Positions 6,116 through 14,398 of a stretch of DNA of 20,052 bases are shown here, one piece after another. Under the pieces are notes generated by a model. That model was not told where the DNA came from and did not search any database. It worked only from the letters and a program-made list of their open reading frames with translations. The stretch comes from a virus. Numbering within the stretch: position 1 is the stretch's first letter; each line of letters opens with the position of its first letter. The position numbers and the translations under genes were made by a program. The stretch spans positions 1 to 20,052 of IMG/VR virus record IMGVR_UViG_3300032322_001542; one strand, written 5' to 3'.

Positions 6116-7017
6116 TGTCTTCTTCAAGAATTTCCTTCTCACAATATCAAATGTGGAAGGGATGTCCTCATCGTTGGAAACTAAATTATATTGATAAGGT
6201 TTCCGTACCTTCACCATCTATTGCACTCGTGTTTGGAACTGCCATGCACGAAGTTCTGCAAATGTATGTGGAGATGTTATATCGTTCTACGATTGAAGAA
6301 GCAAATTCACTTCCACTCGAAGACCTCCTAAAAGAAAAGATGGGTGTGGAGTATAAGAAGATGTTGACTGAAAACAATGAACAACACTTTTCCAATCCAG
6401 ATGAAATGCAGGAACATCTTATAGATGGTATTGAAATCATTCGTTGGTTCAAGGCACATCGTGAAAAGTTCTTTATGAAGAAGGGATGGGAACTTGTTGG
6501 TATTGAATTACCAATCAATATCATACCACTCGAATCAAATCCAAATGTTCGTCTCGTTGGTTTTCTTGACTTGGTAATGCGAGATTTGAAAACAGGAAAG
6601 ATTCACATCTACGATTTCAAGACTTCAACAAGTGGTTGGAATAAATACACAAAGGCAGATAAGGTAAAAACATCACAACTTGTTTTGTATAAGACCTTCT
6701 ATGCAAAGCAATTCGATATTCACCCCGATGATATTGAGATTGAGTATCTTATTTTGAAACGTAAGATTGATGAGAATGCAGAGTATGCTGCAATGAGAAA
6801 TCGTGTTCAACGGTTTGCACCTTCACATGGAAAGGTATCGCAAAAACAAATCCTTAAAGAGATTCAAACATTTGTTGAGACTGCATTTGATTCAGAAGGT
6901 AACAAGAGAACAGACATTTACTATCCTGCAATTGAAGGTGAGAAGACCAAGAATTGCCGGTGGTGTGAGTTCAAAGACAAAGATGATTTATGTCCAATAA
7001 AGAATAGGGTTCAATAA
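6115..7017 (+). CDS. PD-(D/E)XK nuclease, Cas4/RecB-like, with probable Fe-S cluster
   Basis: A 300-residue DNA nuclease of the RecB/Cas4/AddB superfamily. The order is typical: SxSQxxxWxxCPHRW at the N-terminus with C17, the conserved His in GTAMHEVL (H45), the first acidic residue in GFLDLV (D152), the PD-(D/E)XK core IYDFKTS (D167, K169), and a QLVLY helix (Q188). Near the end CRWCEF plus a later Cys give C281, C284 and C293, which with C17 match the four-cysteine iron-sulphur arrangement of Cas4 and AddB. Such enzymes process DNA ends with exonuclease activity. In a phage it could act in recombination, host DNA breakdown or packaging-linked processing; context favours replication and recombination. 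No CRISPR array or cas1/cas2 gene is present, so an adaptation role is not supported here. Confidence 0.88.
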   Translation: MSSSRISFSQYQMWKGCPHRWKLNYIDKVSVPSPSIALVFGTAMHEVLQMYVEMLYRSTIEEANSLPLEDLLKEKMGVEYKKMLTENNEQHFSNPDEMQEHLIDGIEIIRWFKAHREKFFMKKGWELVGIELPINIIPLESNPNVRLVGFLDLVMRDLKTGKIHIYDFKTSTSGWNKYTKADKVKTSQLVLYKTFYAKQFDIHPDDIEIEYLILKRKIDENAEYAAMRNRVQRFAPSHGKVSQKQILKEIQTFVETAFDSEGNKRTDIYYPAIEGEKTKNCRWCEFKDKDDLCPIKNRVQ

Positions 7018-8048
7018 TGAAGTACGCATATACATTTGATGATATTCAAATTATTCCAAAGTATAGTGAAGTAGATAGTCGTGGTAAATGTAATCTTGTA
7101 ACAAACTTTACAAAACAATATAAGATTGGTACACCACTTGTTGCTTCACCAATGGATACTGTAACCGAATACAACATGGCAATAACAATCGCATCATATG
7201 GTGGGGTCGGTGTAGTTCACCGATTCATGACCATTGAAAGACAGGCAAATCAAATTCGTAAGATTAAAGAACAAGAGAAGTTAGTAGCCGGCGCAATTGG
7301 TGCAACAGCTGACTACAAAGAACGTGCACAAGAACTTGTAAACGCAGGTGCAATCGTTCTTCTTATTGATGTTGCACACGGTAACACAAAACAAGTAAGA
7401 GACTCAATTACATGGTGTAAACAAAATCTCCCAAACTATGTAGATGTTATCGCTGGTAATGTTGCTACATATGAAGGTGCACGAAATCTAGCACAGTGGG
7501 GAGCTGATGCAATTCGTGTTGGTATTGGAAATGGTTCTCTTTGTGAAACAAGAATCAGAACTGGTATCGGTATTCCACAAGTAACTGCACTCATCGAATC
7601 TATTCGTGCCGTAGAAGAATCTGGAATTGATGTTCCTATTATCGCAGACGGTGGGATTAAAATGACTGGTGATGTTGCAAAGGCACTTTCACTCGGTGCA
7701 GATTCTGTAATGTTGGGTTCACTCCTTGCTGGTACTCGTGAATCGCCAGGTGAAATTCACCGAATGGGAATGTGGCCGAACGAACAACTTTTCAAGAAGT
7801 ATCGTGGTTCTGCATCCGCTGAAGTAAAACAAGTTCATGGTTTAGAAGAAAAGAATGTAGAAGGTAATTCAAAGTTAATTCCTTACAAGGGTAAGGTTGA
7901 ACGTGTCATCAATGACATCAATGACGGTGTTCGTTCTGCCATGTCTTATGTTAATGCAACAACAATTAGAGAATTTCAAGTTAAGTCCGAACACGTTTTG
8001 ATTACACAGAATGGTTTGATTGAAGCTAAACCGCACTTGTTATTGTAA
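7017..8048 (+). CDS. GMP reductase / IMP dehydrogenase family enzyme (GMP reductase-like)
   Basis: A (beta/alpha)8-barrel purine enzyme of 343 residues with no CBS domains. The loop GIGNGSLCETR carries the catalytic Cys176 and Thr178. IADGGI (208-213) and the phosphate-binding MLGSLLAG (232-239) follow, then RESPGE (241-246) and YRGSASAE (262-269). GSAS, a short flap with KNVEG (279-283) and no visible Arg-Tyr dyad resemble, as I recall them, type 2 GMP reductases more than IMP dehydrogenase. GMP reductase converts GMP and NADPH to IMP and ammonia; IMP dehydrogenase makes XMP from IMP. I favour the reductase, at perhaps two to one. It would steer guanine nucleotides towards adenine in an AT-rich phage. 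Its ATG overlaps the nuclease stop by one base. It is the last gene before the third promoter-like element. Confidence 0.85.
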   Translation: MKYAYTFDDIQIIPKYSEVDSRGKCNLVTNFTKQYKIGTPLVASPMDTVTEYNMAITIASYGGVGVVHRFMTIERQANQIRKIKEQEKLVAGAIGATADYKERAQELVNAGAIVLLIDVAHGNTKQVRDSITWCKQNLPNYVDVIAGNVATYEGARNLAQWGADAIRVGIGNGSLCETRIRTGIGIPQVTALIESIRAVEESGIDVPIIADGGIKMTGDVAKALSLGADSVMLGSLLAGTRESPGEIHRMGMWPNEQLFKKYRGSASAEVKQVHGLEEKNVEGNSKLIPYKGKVERVINDINDGVRSAMSYVNATTIREFQVKSEHVLITQNGLIEAKPHLLL

Positions 8049-8065
8049 TCGTTTTTTCGTATATT
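8037..8065 (+). promoter_or_regulatory. Candidate promoter for glycan unit, copy 3 of TTTCGTATATT
   Basis: TTTCGTATATT is at 8055-8065. Its TATATT (8060-8065) lies 17 bases after TTGTTA (8037-8042), a -35-like hexamer inside the end of the preceding gene. The start codon of the first glycosyltransferase is 40 bases downstream, preceded by AAAGG at 8095-8099. No terminator separates it from the gene upstream, so read-through into the glycan unit is also likely. Confidence 0.65.
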
Positions 8066-8105
8066 GATATTTATTAAAAAGAAGTTTTGTATTTAAAGGT
8101 TATGT

Positions 8106-9509
8106 ATGGCAAAGAAAAAGATTCTCCTCTTATCGGATGACCTCCGACTTACATCAGGTATTGCCACTGTCTCTCGTGATATGGTACTTGGTACGGTTGC
8201 ACAATATGATTGGATTCAAGTTGGTGCAGCGATTAATCATCCGGACAAAGGTAAATTATTAGACCTATCCGATGATGCAAAAACAATAACAGGTGTTCAA
8301 GATGCATCGGTTAAAATTCTATGTAACGATGGGTATGGTGACCCATTCTTGATTCGTCGTCTTATTGATGCCGAAAAGCCGGATGCAATAGTCCATTTCA
8401 CAGACCCACGTTTTTGGGGATGGTTGTATAATATGGAACACGAAATCCGTACAAATATTCCGTTGATATATTTGAATATATGGGATGACATTCCAGACCC
8501 GTATTGGAATAAAGAAGCATATTCAAGTTGTGATTTGCTCATGGCAATATCGAAGCAAACCTATGGAATTAATCACCGCATCCTTACAAGGTTTGAAGGT
8601 GAAGTAAGTCCTACACGAATCACATATGTTCCACATGGTATTAATACAGAAATGTTTTATCCAATCACTCAAGGTGATAAAGCATGGGAACCGTATGTAA
8701 ATGAGACAAATAAAATTCGTGGTAACAACAAAGATACGTTTGTTGTATTCTGGAATAATAGAAATATTCATCGCAAGCATCCTGGAGACGTTATCCTTGC
8801 ATACAAAGAAATGTGTGAACTGATTGATGCGAATGGTGGTAATGCCGCAAACGATTGTTTACTTCTCATGCACACACAACCTATCGACCCGAATGGTACA
8901 GACCTAACTGCGGTTGTTGGTGAATTGTGCCAAGAATATCCAGTCATGTTTAGTGATAAAGTTATTCCAAGTGAGGCACTTAACATTCTTTATAATGTTG
9001 CTGACGTTACTTTGAACATGACTTCGAATGAGGGATTTGGTCTTGGAACTGCAGAATCACTTTCATCGGGTACACCTATTGTTGTAAATGTAACTGGTGG
9101 TATGCAAGACCATTGTGGATTCATTAATCCTAAAACAGGAAAGTTCTTCTCTGCCGATGATTACGTTGAAGTAAAGACACTTCATCGAAAAGATAAATGG
9201 GGAGATTTACAACATGGTGAGTGGGTTAAACCAGTTTGGCCATCAAATATTTCACTTCAAGGTTCTGTACCGACTCCTTATATTTTCGATGACCGAGCAG
9301 ATTTCCGTGAAGTTGCACAGAAGTTGTATGAATGGTACAAGACACCAAAGGCAGAACGTAAAGCATCCGGCATCAAGGGACGTGAGTATATCATGAATCC
9401 AGAAGTTGGTATGAGCAGACAACTTATGTGTGAACGTGTTGTAGAAAGTGTTGAAGATTGTTTCAAGAACTTCACACCAAGAAATCGTTATGAATTACAT
9501 TTAGCGTGA
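8106..9509 (+). CDS. Glycosyltransferase, GT-B fold, family 4-like (A)
   Basis: A 467-residue GT-B glycosyltransferase that should move a sugar from a nucleotide donor to an acceptor glycan. The N-terminal Rossmann domain begins KKILLLSDD. The linker region has YVPHGINTEMF (174-184), a usual start of the C-terminal donor-binding domain. That domain carries FVVFWNNRNIHRKHPG and the GT4 E-x7-E motif at E309-E317 within NEGFGLGTAE. It is longer than most GT4 enzymes because of insertions before and after the motif (about 190-212 and 355-395). There is no signal peptide or membrane segment. It is the first gene after promoter copy 3. Donor, acceptor and linkage cannot be told. Its TGA is part of the ribosome-site region of the next gene (GAGGATAATATG). 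Confidence 0.88.
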   Translation: MAKKKILLLSDDLRLTSGIATVSRDMVLGTVAQYDWIQVGAAINHPDKGKLLDLSDDAKTITGVQDASVKILCNDGYGDPFLIRRLIDAEKPDAIVHFTDPRFWGWLYNMEHEIRTNIPLIYLNIWDDIPDPYWNKEAYSSCDLLMAISKQTYGINHRILTRFEGEVSPTRITYVPHGINTEMFYPITQGDKAWEPYVNETNKIRGNNKDTFVVFWNNRNIHRKHPGDVILAYKEMCELIDANGGNAANDCLLLMHTQPIDPNGTDLTAVVGELCQEYPVMFSDKVIPSEALNILYNVADVTLNMTSNEGFGLGTAESLSSGTPIVVNVTGGMQDHCGFINPKTGKFFSADDYVEVKTLHRKDKWGDLQHGEWVKPVWPSNISLQGSVPTPYIFDDRADFREVAQKLYEWYKTPKAERKASGIKGREYIMNPEVGMSRQLMCERVVESVEDCFKNFTPRNRYELHLA

Positions 9510-9516
9510 GGATAAT

Positions 9517-10824
9517 ATGAGTTATAGACCAGAATTAGTTTTTTGTGGGCCAGTTGCAACACGCAGTGGATATGGCGAACACGCCAGAGACCTTCTCCTT
9601 TCTCTATTCGAGATGGATAAGTTTAATATCAAAGTAATCTCTATTAACTGGGGAGAGACACCTATGAATGCTCTCAATCCAGAAATACCAGACCATAAGA
9701 AGATATTGGACTCAATTATACCGGGACTTCAAACACAACCCGAAGTTTGGGTACAATGTACTATCCCAAATGAATTCCAACCAGTTGGAAAGTATAACAT
9801 TGGAATAACTGCCGGTGTTGAAACAGATACTTGTTCGGGTGAATGGATTGAGGGCTGTAACAGAATGAATCTTGTTATTGTGCCATCCAAACACGCTAAG
9901 GATGTATTTCTAAATACGAAATACGAAAAGAGAGATAAGCAAACTGGTCAACCGATGGGGAATATTGAAGTCACAGTTCCAATTGAAGTTCTCCACGAAG
10001 GTGTCCGTCTTGATGTCTATGGTAAAAATATTCCATTCGAATCTTCAATAAAAGAAACACTCGACGATATAAAGGAAGATTTTTGTTACCTATTCGTTGG
10101 ACACTGGTTGAGAGGTGACTTCGGTCAAGATAGAAAAGATTTGTCAGGATTGATTTATACTTTCTTAGAAACGTTTGGTGATACAGAGAATCCACCTGCA
10201 CTTCTATTAAAGGCATCCAGTGGTGGTTTTTCTATAACTGACAGAAGTAAAACACTTGAAAAGATTTCTCTTATTAAGCAAATGGTAAAGAAGAAAAATC
10301 TTCCAAACATCTATCTTCTTCATGGTGATTTAACAGACCAAGAAATGAATACTCTTTACAATCATGAAAAAGTAAAGGCATTTGTTTCATTCACAAAGGG
10401 TGAGGGTTATGGTAGACCAATCGCAGAATTTATTATGTCTGGTAAACCTGTTATTGTATCTGGATGGAGTGGTCAAGTTGATTTCGTAAATCCAGCATTC
10501 CATACTTATCTCGATGGTGAACTTAAACCAATTCATGATAGTGCAGTTTGGGAAGGTGTTCTAAACAAAGGAACCAGTTGGTTCACTGTGAATTACCAAT
10601 CTGCCGCCGATACACTCCGTAAGGTTCAAAAGAAATACAGCTCGTATCTTTCTGAATCAAAGAAGTCTGTTAATCAAATGGAAGTAAAATTCTCATACGA
10701 TGCAATGGTTAAGAATTTCGATACAATGTTGGATAAGTATCTTCCAAAGTTCGCACAAAAGATGTCTCTTAACTTGCCTCAATTAAAGAAACTCCCAACC
10801 TTAAAGAAAGTTGAAACGGAATGA
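9517..10824 (+). CDS. Glycosyltransferase, GT-B fold, family 4-like (B)
   Basis: A second GT-B enzyme, 435 residues. The N-terminal domain opens with LVFCGPVATRSGYGEHARDL, a glycine-rich loop typical of GT4 acceptor domains. VPSKHAKDVF and VLHEGVRLDVY follow, then the donor domain with FVGHWLRGDFGQDRKDL and the E-x7-E motif E296-E304 in KGEGYGRPIAEF. The C-terminal tail (about 395-435) is lysine-rich. It is related in fold but not closely in sequence to the GT4 gene just upstream, so the two probably add different sugars or act at different acceptors. GAGG at 9508-9511 serves as its ribosome site. The next gene starts inside its stop codon (ATGA, 10821-10824), which implies coupling. Confidence 0.88.
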   Translation: MSYRPELVFCGPVATRSGYGEHARDLLLSLFEMDKFNIKVISINWGETPMNALNPEIPDHKKILDSIIPGLQTQPEVWVQCTIPNEFQPVGKYNIGITAGVETDTCSGEWIEGCNRMNLVIVPSKHAKDVFLNTKYEKRDKQTGQPMGNIEVTVPIEVLHEGVRLDVYGKNIPFESSIKETLDDIKEDFCYLFVGHWLRGDFGQDRKDLSGLIYTFLETFGDTENPPALLLKASSGGFSITDRSKTLEKISLIKQMVKKKNLPNIYLLHGDLTDQEMNTLYNHEKVKAFVSFTKGEGYGRPIAEFIMSGKPVIVSGWSGQVDFVNPAFHTYLDGELKPIHDSAVWEGVLNKGTSWFTVNYQSAADTLRKVQKKYSSYLSESKKSVNQMEVKFSYDAMVKNFDTMLDKYLPKFAQKMSLNLPQLKKLPTLKKVETE

Positions 10825-11447
10825 TTTCTTATACAATAACCGCTTGTAATGAAGATAGAGAGTTGGATAAACTACTGAATGTGATTCGTGTAAACTTAAA
10901 GGACACAGACGAGGTAGTTATCCAACTCGACCAAAATAATTCAACAGATGAAGTTAGAAAGGTATGTTCGATATATCAAGAAAGAATACCAATATTAAAG
11001 GTTATAGAATTTCCACTCAACAATGATTTTGCATCATTCAAGAATAACTTGAAGAGTCATTGTACGAAAGAATGGATATTCAACATTGATGCCGATGAAA
11101 TACCATCAGCCTTTCTACTTGAAAATATCCACACCATTCTTGAATCAAATTCTGATTTAGACCTTTTAATTGTTCCGAGGTGGAATATTGTTGATGGTAT
11201 AACTGAACGTCATATCGATTCTTGGCGTTGGAGATATGACGAGTGGGGTAGAATAAATTGGCCAGATTGGCAGATGAGAATCTATCGAAACAAGGAATCT
11301 ATATCTTGGAAGAATAAAGTACATGAAAAGATTGATGGATATGAAAAATATTCATTTCTTCCAGAGGATAAAGATTATTGTCTCTTCCATAACAAGACAA
11401 TCCAAAAACAAGAACAGCAAAACAATTTTTATGATACGATAGTTTAA
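10821..11447 (+). CDS. Glycosyltransferase, GT-A fold, family 2-like
   Basis: A compact GT2-type enzyme of 208 residues. It starts directly with the nucleotide-binding strand ISYTITACNEDRELDKLL, has VVIQLDQNNSTDE after it, and carries the metal-binding DxD-type motif NIDADE at 88-93 (D90, D92). The second half has several tryptophans (SWRWRYDEWGRINWPDW) followed by KVHEKI, a pattern in bacterial and viral GT2 proteins where the His-Glu may help bind acceptor or metal. No membrane helix is visible, so it is soluble. It begins within the stop of the GT4 gene upstream (ATGA). The donor is unknown. Confidence 0.85.
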   Translation: MISYTITACNEDRELDKLLNVIRVNLKDTDEVVIQLDQNNSTDEVRKVCSIYQERIPILKVIEFPLNNDFASFKNNLKSHCTKEWIFNIDADEIPSAFLLENIHTILESNSDLDLLIVPRWNIVDGITERHIDSWRWRYDEWGRINWPDWQMRIYRNKESISWKNKVHEKIDGYEKYSFLPEDKDYCLFHNKTIQKQEQQNNFYDTIV

Positions 11448-11448
11448 T

Positions 11449-12210
11449 ATGAAAAATCTTTTAATCGGTGCCATAAGCGGGAATTATTCCCAAAGTGATG
11501 TTCAACGATGGATTGAATCATCGGATGGTTTTGAAATCAAAAGAGTCCTCTTTCTTTACAACGATGAAAATGAGGAACTTAAAAAATACTTATCAACGAA
11601 AAATGTGGATGTGATAATTCCAACTCATGATGCGTATAACAATGAAGTGGATAAGTTTCAAACTCACACTGGAGAGATGACAATATCATCGTCTTACAAT
11701 CTAGTTCATAACATAAGATTTTATCATATATGGCAATACTTGACAGAGAATGATTATGAAAAAATTCTGATTACGGATGTACGAGATGTATATTTTAACG
11801 ATGACCCATTTAGCAAGATACCGTCCGATAAGATAATTGCATCAAGTGAAGTTATAAAATACGAAGATGATAAATGGAATGAACGCCATCTGTACAACAA
11901 TTTATCTATGATTGGTTATCATTCTTTGATTTCAAATCAAGTTTATAATGTTGGTGTATTCGGTGGTAATGCAAAATTAGTTCAAGACATATGCGCAGAC
12001 ATTTATCTAATGTCAATAGGTAAACCTCTTGTTGCAGACCAAACCTCTTTCAATTATTTGATACAAACATCCCATAAAGATAAAGTTGTATTTACAGATT
12101 TAAAAGATAAGTTTGCAGTTCATCTTCATGTTGTTGCAAATGGTATGGTTCAATTTGATTTATCAACCTTAAACGAATATTCAATTGTTCACCAATACGA
12201 TAGGTTATGA
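11449..12210 (+). CDS. Putative GT-A glycosyltransferase of the DVRD type
   Basis: A 253-residue protein that I place in the nucleotide-diphospho-sugar transferase fold. The central motif ILITDVRDVYFNDDPF (107-121) reads as the DxD-like metal site after a hydrophobic strand (D110, D113). About 70 residues later comes YNVGVFGGNA, a common donor-loop pattern. The C-terminus ends SIVHQYDRL (245-253), an ending I have seen in bacterial and cyanophage proteins with the same DVRD motif. I do not know a characterised member, so the sugar and linkage are open. It starts after TAA-T at 11449 and its own stop overlaps the next ATG (ATGA, 12207-12210). Alternative: a non-catalytic homologue of this fold. 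Confidence 0.65.
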   Translation: MKNLLIGAISGNYSQSDVQRWIESSDGFEIKRVLFLYNDENEELKKYLSTKNVDVIIPTHDAYNNEVDKFQTHTGEMTISSSYNLVHNIRFYHIWQYLTENDYEKILITDVRDVYFNDDPFSKIPSDKIIASSEVIKYEDDKWNERHLYNNLSMIGYHSLISNQVYNVGVFGGNAKLVQDICADIYLMSIGKPLVADQTSFNYLIQTSHKDKVVFTDLKDKFAVHLHVVANGMVQFDLSTLNEYSIVHQYDRL

Positions 12211-12926
12211 AATACTCCATAATAATATCATACAGAGATAGAGAAGAACATTTATCTAAATTACTCCCACGTCTTCATTCTATCTTCAACAAAACAGATT
12301 ATGAAATAATTGTTGTTGAACAAGATGACAAGGACAAGTTCCAAAAGAATTCTCTTTACAATATTGCGGCTCTTCGTGCAAAGGGAGACCTCTTGATATT
12401 TCACGATGTGGATTATTATCCATCGGATAATATCACTTTCAATTCTTATTCCACACAAAAAGATTTACCACTATACCCAGTTGGTAAAGTTATATTTTTA
12501 GATGAGAATGATTCACCAAGAGATTACAAAGATATTCCAGCTGGATATAGAAACTTTCATGTTGATGTTGGTGACCATTCTGGTGGAATATTTGTTTTGC
12601 ATAAAGATTTGTTTCATGATATAAAAGGACTTAATCCTTATTATCGTGGATGGGGTAAAGAAGATGATGATACCAGAGAGCGATTCCGATTATTTGGAAA
12701 AGATTGGTTTAGAAATAAGGAAGGATTGTTTTATGCCTTGTATCATAAAGATAGTAAGCCAGATGATAATGACACCGATTTTATAAACAATCATATAATG
12801 TTATCACAGATTGAAAAAAATATAGAGTTGGGATATAATGATGTCACTGCTGATGTTGAAGAATTTGGTGGAGACGATGGAGTTCGTTGGTTGAAAGTTA
12901 AAAATTTTAAATACAGAGAAATATGA
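12207..12926 (+). CDS. GT7-like glycosyltransferase (beta-1,4-galactosyltransferase family)
   Basis: A 239-residue protein with the motif set of family GT7, known mainly from animal beta-1,4-galactosyltransferases. IISYRDREEHL is at 6-16 (compare NREEHL), KNSLYNIAALRA at 47-58, the metal motif FHDVDYYP at 65-72, GGIFVLHKDLF at 126-136, and the acceptor-site signature GWGKEDDD at 148-155 (compare GWGGEDDD). It has no N-terminal membrane anchor, unlike the Golgi enzymes, so it is a soluble catalytic domain. It would transfer galactose or N-acetylgalactosamine, or a similar sugar, to a terminal sugar. It overlaps both neighbours by ATGA, so it is translationally coupled within the glycan operon. 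The family call is strong; donor and acceptor are inferred from the family. Confidence 0.88.
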   Translation: MKYSIIISYRDREEHLSKLLPRLHSIFNKTDYEIIVVEQDDKDKFQKNSLYNIAALRAKGDLLIFHDVDYYPSDNITFNSYSTQKDLPLYPVGKVIFLDENDSPRDYKDIPAGYRNFHVDVGDHSGGIFVLHKDLFHDIKGLNPYYRGWGKEDDDTRERFRLFGKDWFRNKEGLFYALYHKDSKPDDNDTDFINNHIMLSQIEKNIELGYNDVTADVEEFGGDDGVRWLKVKNFKYREI

Positions 12927-13531
12927 GAAACCTACAATTAATATCAAATTACTTTATACCTTACAGAATATTGGACATCGGTGCAAACGTCGGACAATTC
13001 CATCAACTCTGCAAAGAATCTTTTCCTGATAGTTTTATATTCAGTATCGAGGCATCTCCTTCCTGTGAATCTTCTCTTAAATCAATAACACCGAATTATT
13101 TAATTGCGATGTTGACAAAGGATAATTCCGTTTATGATTTCTACATAAGAAAGGGTGACCCAACTTGCACTGGAAATTCCATCTATAAAGAACTGACGGA
13201 ATTTTATTCCGATGACCAAGTTGAAATTTTAAATCAGCATGGGGTTAGATTGGATGATTTATTTACAGACGATTCGGAATTTGATTTAATTAAAATGGAC
13301 ACACAGGGTTCCGAGCTTGATATTATCTCTGGTGGTATTTCTATTTGTAAAAAGGCAAAAGGAATTCTACTTGAAGTATCTATGACACAATATAATGAAG
13401 GTGCCCCGTTATATGAAGATGTGATTTCATTCATGGCCAACATAGGATTTGTCCCAGTTGAAACATTGGATGAATCAAGAAATCATGGTTCTTATCAAAA
13501 AGATATTCTTTTCATAAATAAAAATAAGTGA
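12923..13531 (+). CDS. FkbM-family SAM-dependent methyltransferase
   Basis: A 202-residue methyltransferase. SAM-binding motif I is ILDIGANVGQF (16-26), an acidic residue follows the second strand (SIEAS, E43), and the FkbM signature KMDTQGSELDIISGG spans 124-138, with ILLEVSM after it. FkbM enzymes O-methylate hydroxyl groups on sugars and polyketides, so here it probably methylates a sugar of the glycan made by this cluster. It lies between two glycosyltransferases and starts in the stop of the GT7-like gene (ATGA, 12923-12926). It is short but complete for the family: no frame damage and a clean C-terminal strand (DILFINKN). Confidence 0.9.
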   Translation: MRNLQLISNYFIPYRILDIGANVGQFHQLCKESFPDSFIFSIEASPSCESSLKSITPNYLIAMLTKDNSVYDFYIRKGDPTCTGNSIYKELTEFYSDDQVEILNQHGVRLDDLFTDDSEFDLIKMDTQGSELDIISGGISICKKAKGILLEVSMTQYNEGAPLYEDVISFMANIGFVPVETLDESRNHGSYQKDILFINKNK

Positions 13532-13537
13532 GATAGT

Positions 13538-14398
13538 ATGAAGGTTTTAATAAAATGCACCGGTTTTATAGGTGATAACATATTTGCAACTTCTGTTGCA
13601 AAAAAGATGAAAGAAAAATATGGCGAAGATTGCGAAATCCATTTTCAAATTTCAATCCTCAGTCCGTTTGAATTAATTTTCAATAACCCTTACATCGATG
13701 GGGTTTTTCTTTATGGTGAAGAATTGGGAGAATATGATGAAATTCATCAACTCAATCCAATACATAGAAGAGAAACACCAACGATTCAATTTCAAAAACA
13801 ATGTGGTATAACAGATGTATCAAGTGAATACAAAGTTTATAGTAATCTCGCAATTGATAATCTTGTAAGTAAAAGATTTGATGAGTATAGAAATGATGGT
13901 TACAAAACTATCGCTGTCCAACAGAATTGGGAAGAGAAGAGTTTTCTATTTACAGAAGAAGAATATGAAAGAGGAATTGATGTTCCAAATTTAGGTTATG
14001 GTGGAAAACGTAGGAACATAAATTTTATCGTGAACTCAATTGATAAATTGAATAATGTTTTAGTGATTCCAGTTGGAAAACCAAATGGATATAATCAGAT
14101 GTTATCGGATATATCTGCCGTAAGTGAATTGACATTAACTACATCTGTCATAAAGAATTGTGATTTATTTATTGGCTCCGAAGGTGGATTATCAAATATC
14201 GCCGCTGGTGTTGGAACAAGGACAATAATAACTGGTGATTTTGTCCACCAGCTTTATGGGTGGAACGGTGTAATAGAAAAAAATGAAGAGCCTAAATTGG
14301 GTCCAAAATATTATTTCGATGATGTTGCCCATGTCACATTAAATCCGTATATTACAGATGAAGAAGTTGTAAAACAAATATCTGAACTGATAGAATAA
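13538..14398 (+). CDS. GT9-like glycosyltransferase (heptosyltransferase fold)
   Basis: A 286-residue GT-B protein resembling ADP-heptose:LPS heptosyltransferases and related GT9 enzymes. The N-terminus KVLIKCTGFIGDNIFATSV (2-20) matches the family opening, where a glycine-Asp turn after the first strand sits in the active site. The C-terminal donor domain has VIKNCDLFIGSEGGLSNIAA (204-223), comparable to the D.fIg.dsG..HlAaa motif, with SEGG in place of the usual DTG/DSG. It is shorter than typical heptosyltransferases (about 320-350). The ribosome site is weak (GTGAGATAG). The cupin gene starts within its stop codon. The donor may be heptose or another sugar; the fold is more certain than the specificity. 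Confidence 0.7.
   Translation: MKVLIKCTGFIGDNIFATSVAKKMKEKYGEDCEIHFQISILSPFELIFNNPYIDGVFLYGEELGEYDEIHQLNPIHRRETPTIQFQKQCGITDVSSEYKVYSNLAIDNLVSKRFDEYRNDGYKTIAVQQNWEEKSFLFTEEEYERGIDVPNLGYGGKRRNINFIVNSIDKLNNVLVIPVGKPNGYNQMLSDISAVSELTLTTSVIKNCDLFIGSEGGLSNIAAGVGTRTIITGDFVHQLYGWNGVIEKNEEPKLGPKYYFDDVAHVTLNPYITDEEVVKQISELIE

Noticed and set aside
8049-8105. Possible terminator at the T-run 8052-8057 after the GMP reductase-like gene
   Set aside because: No stem precedes the six Ts; the run is part of the promoter-like element.
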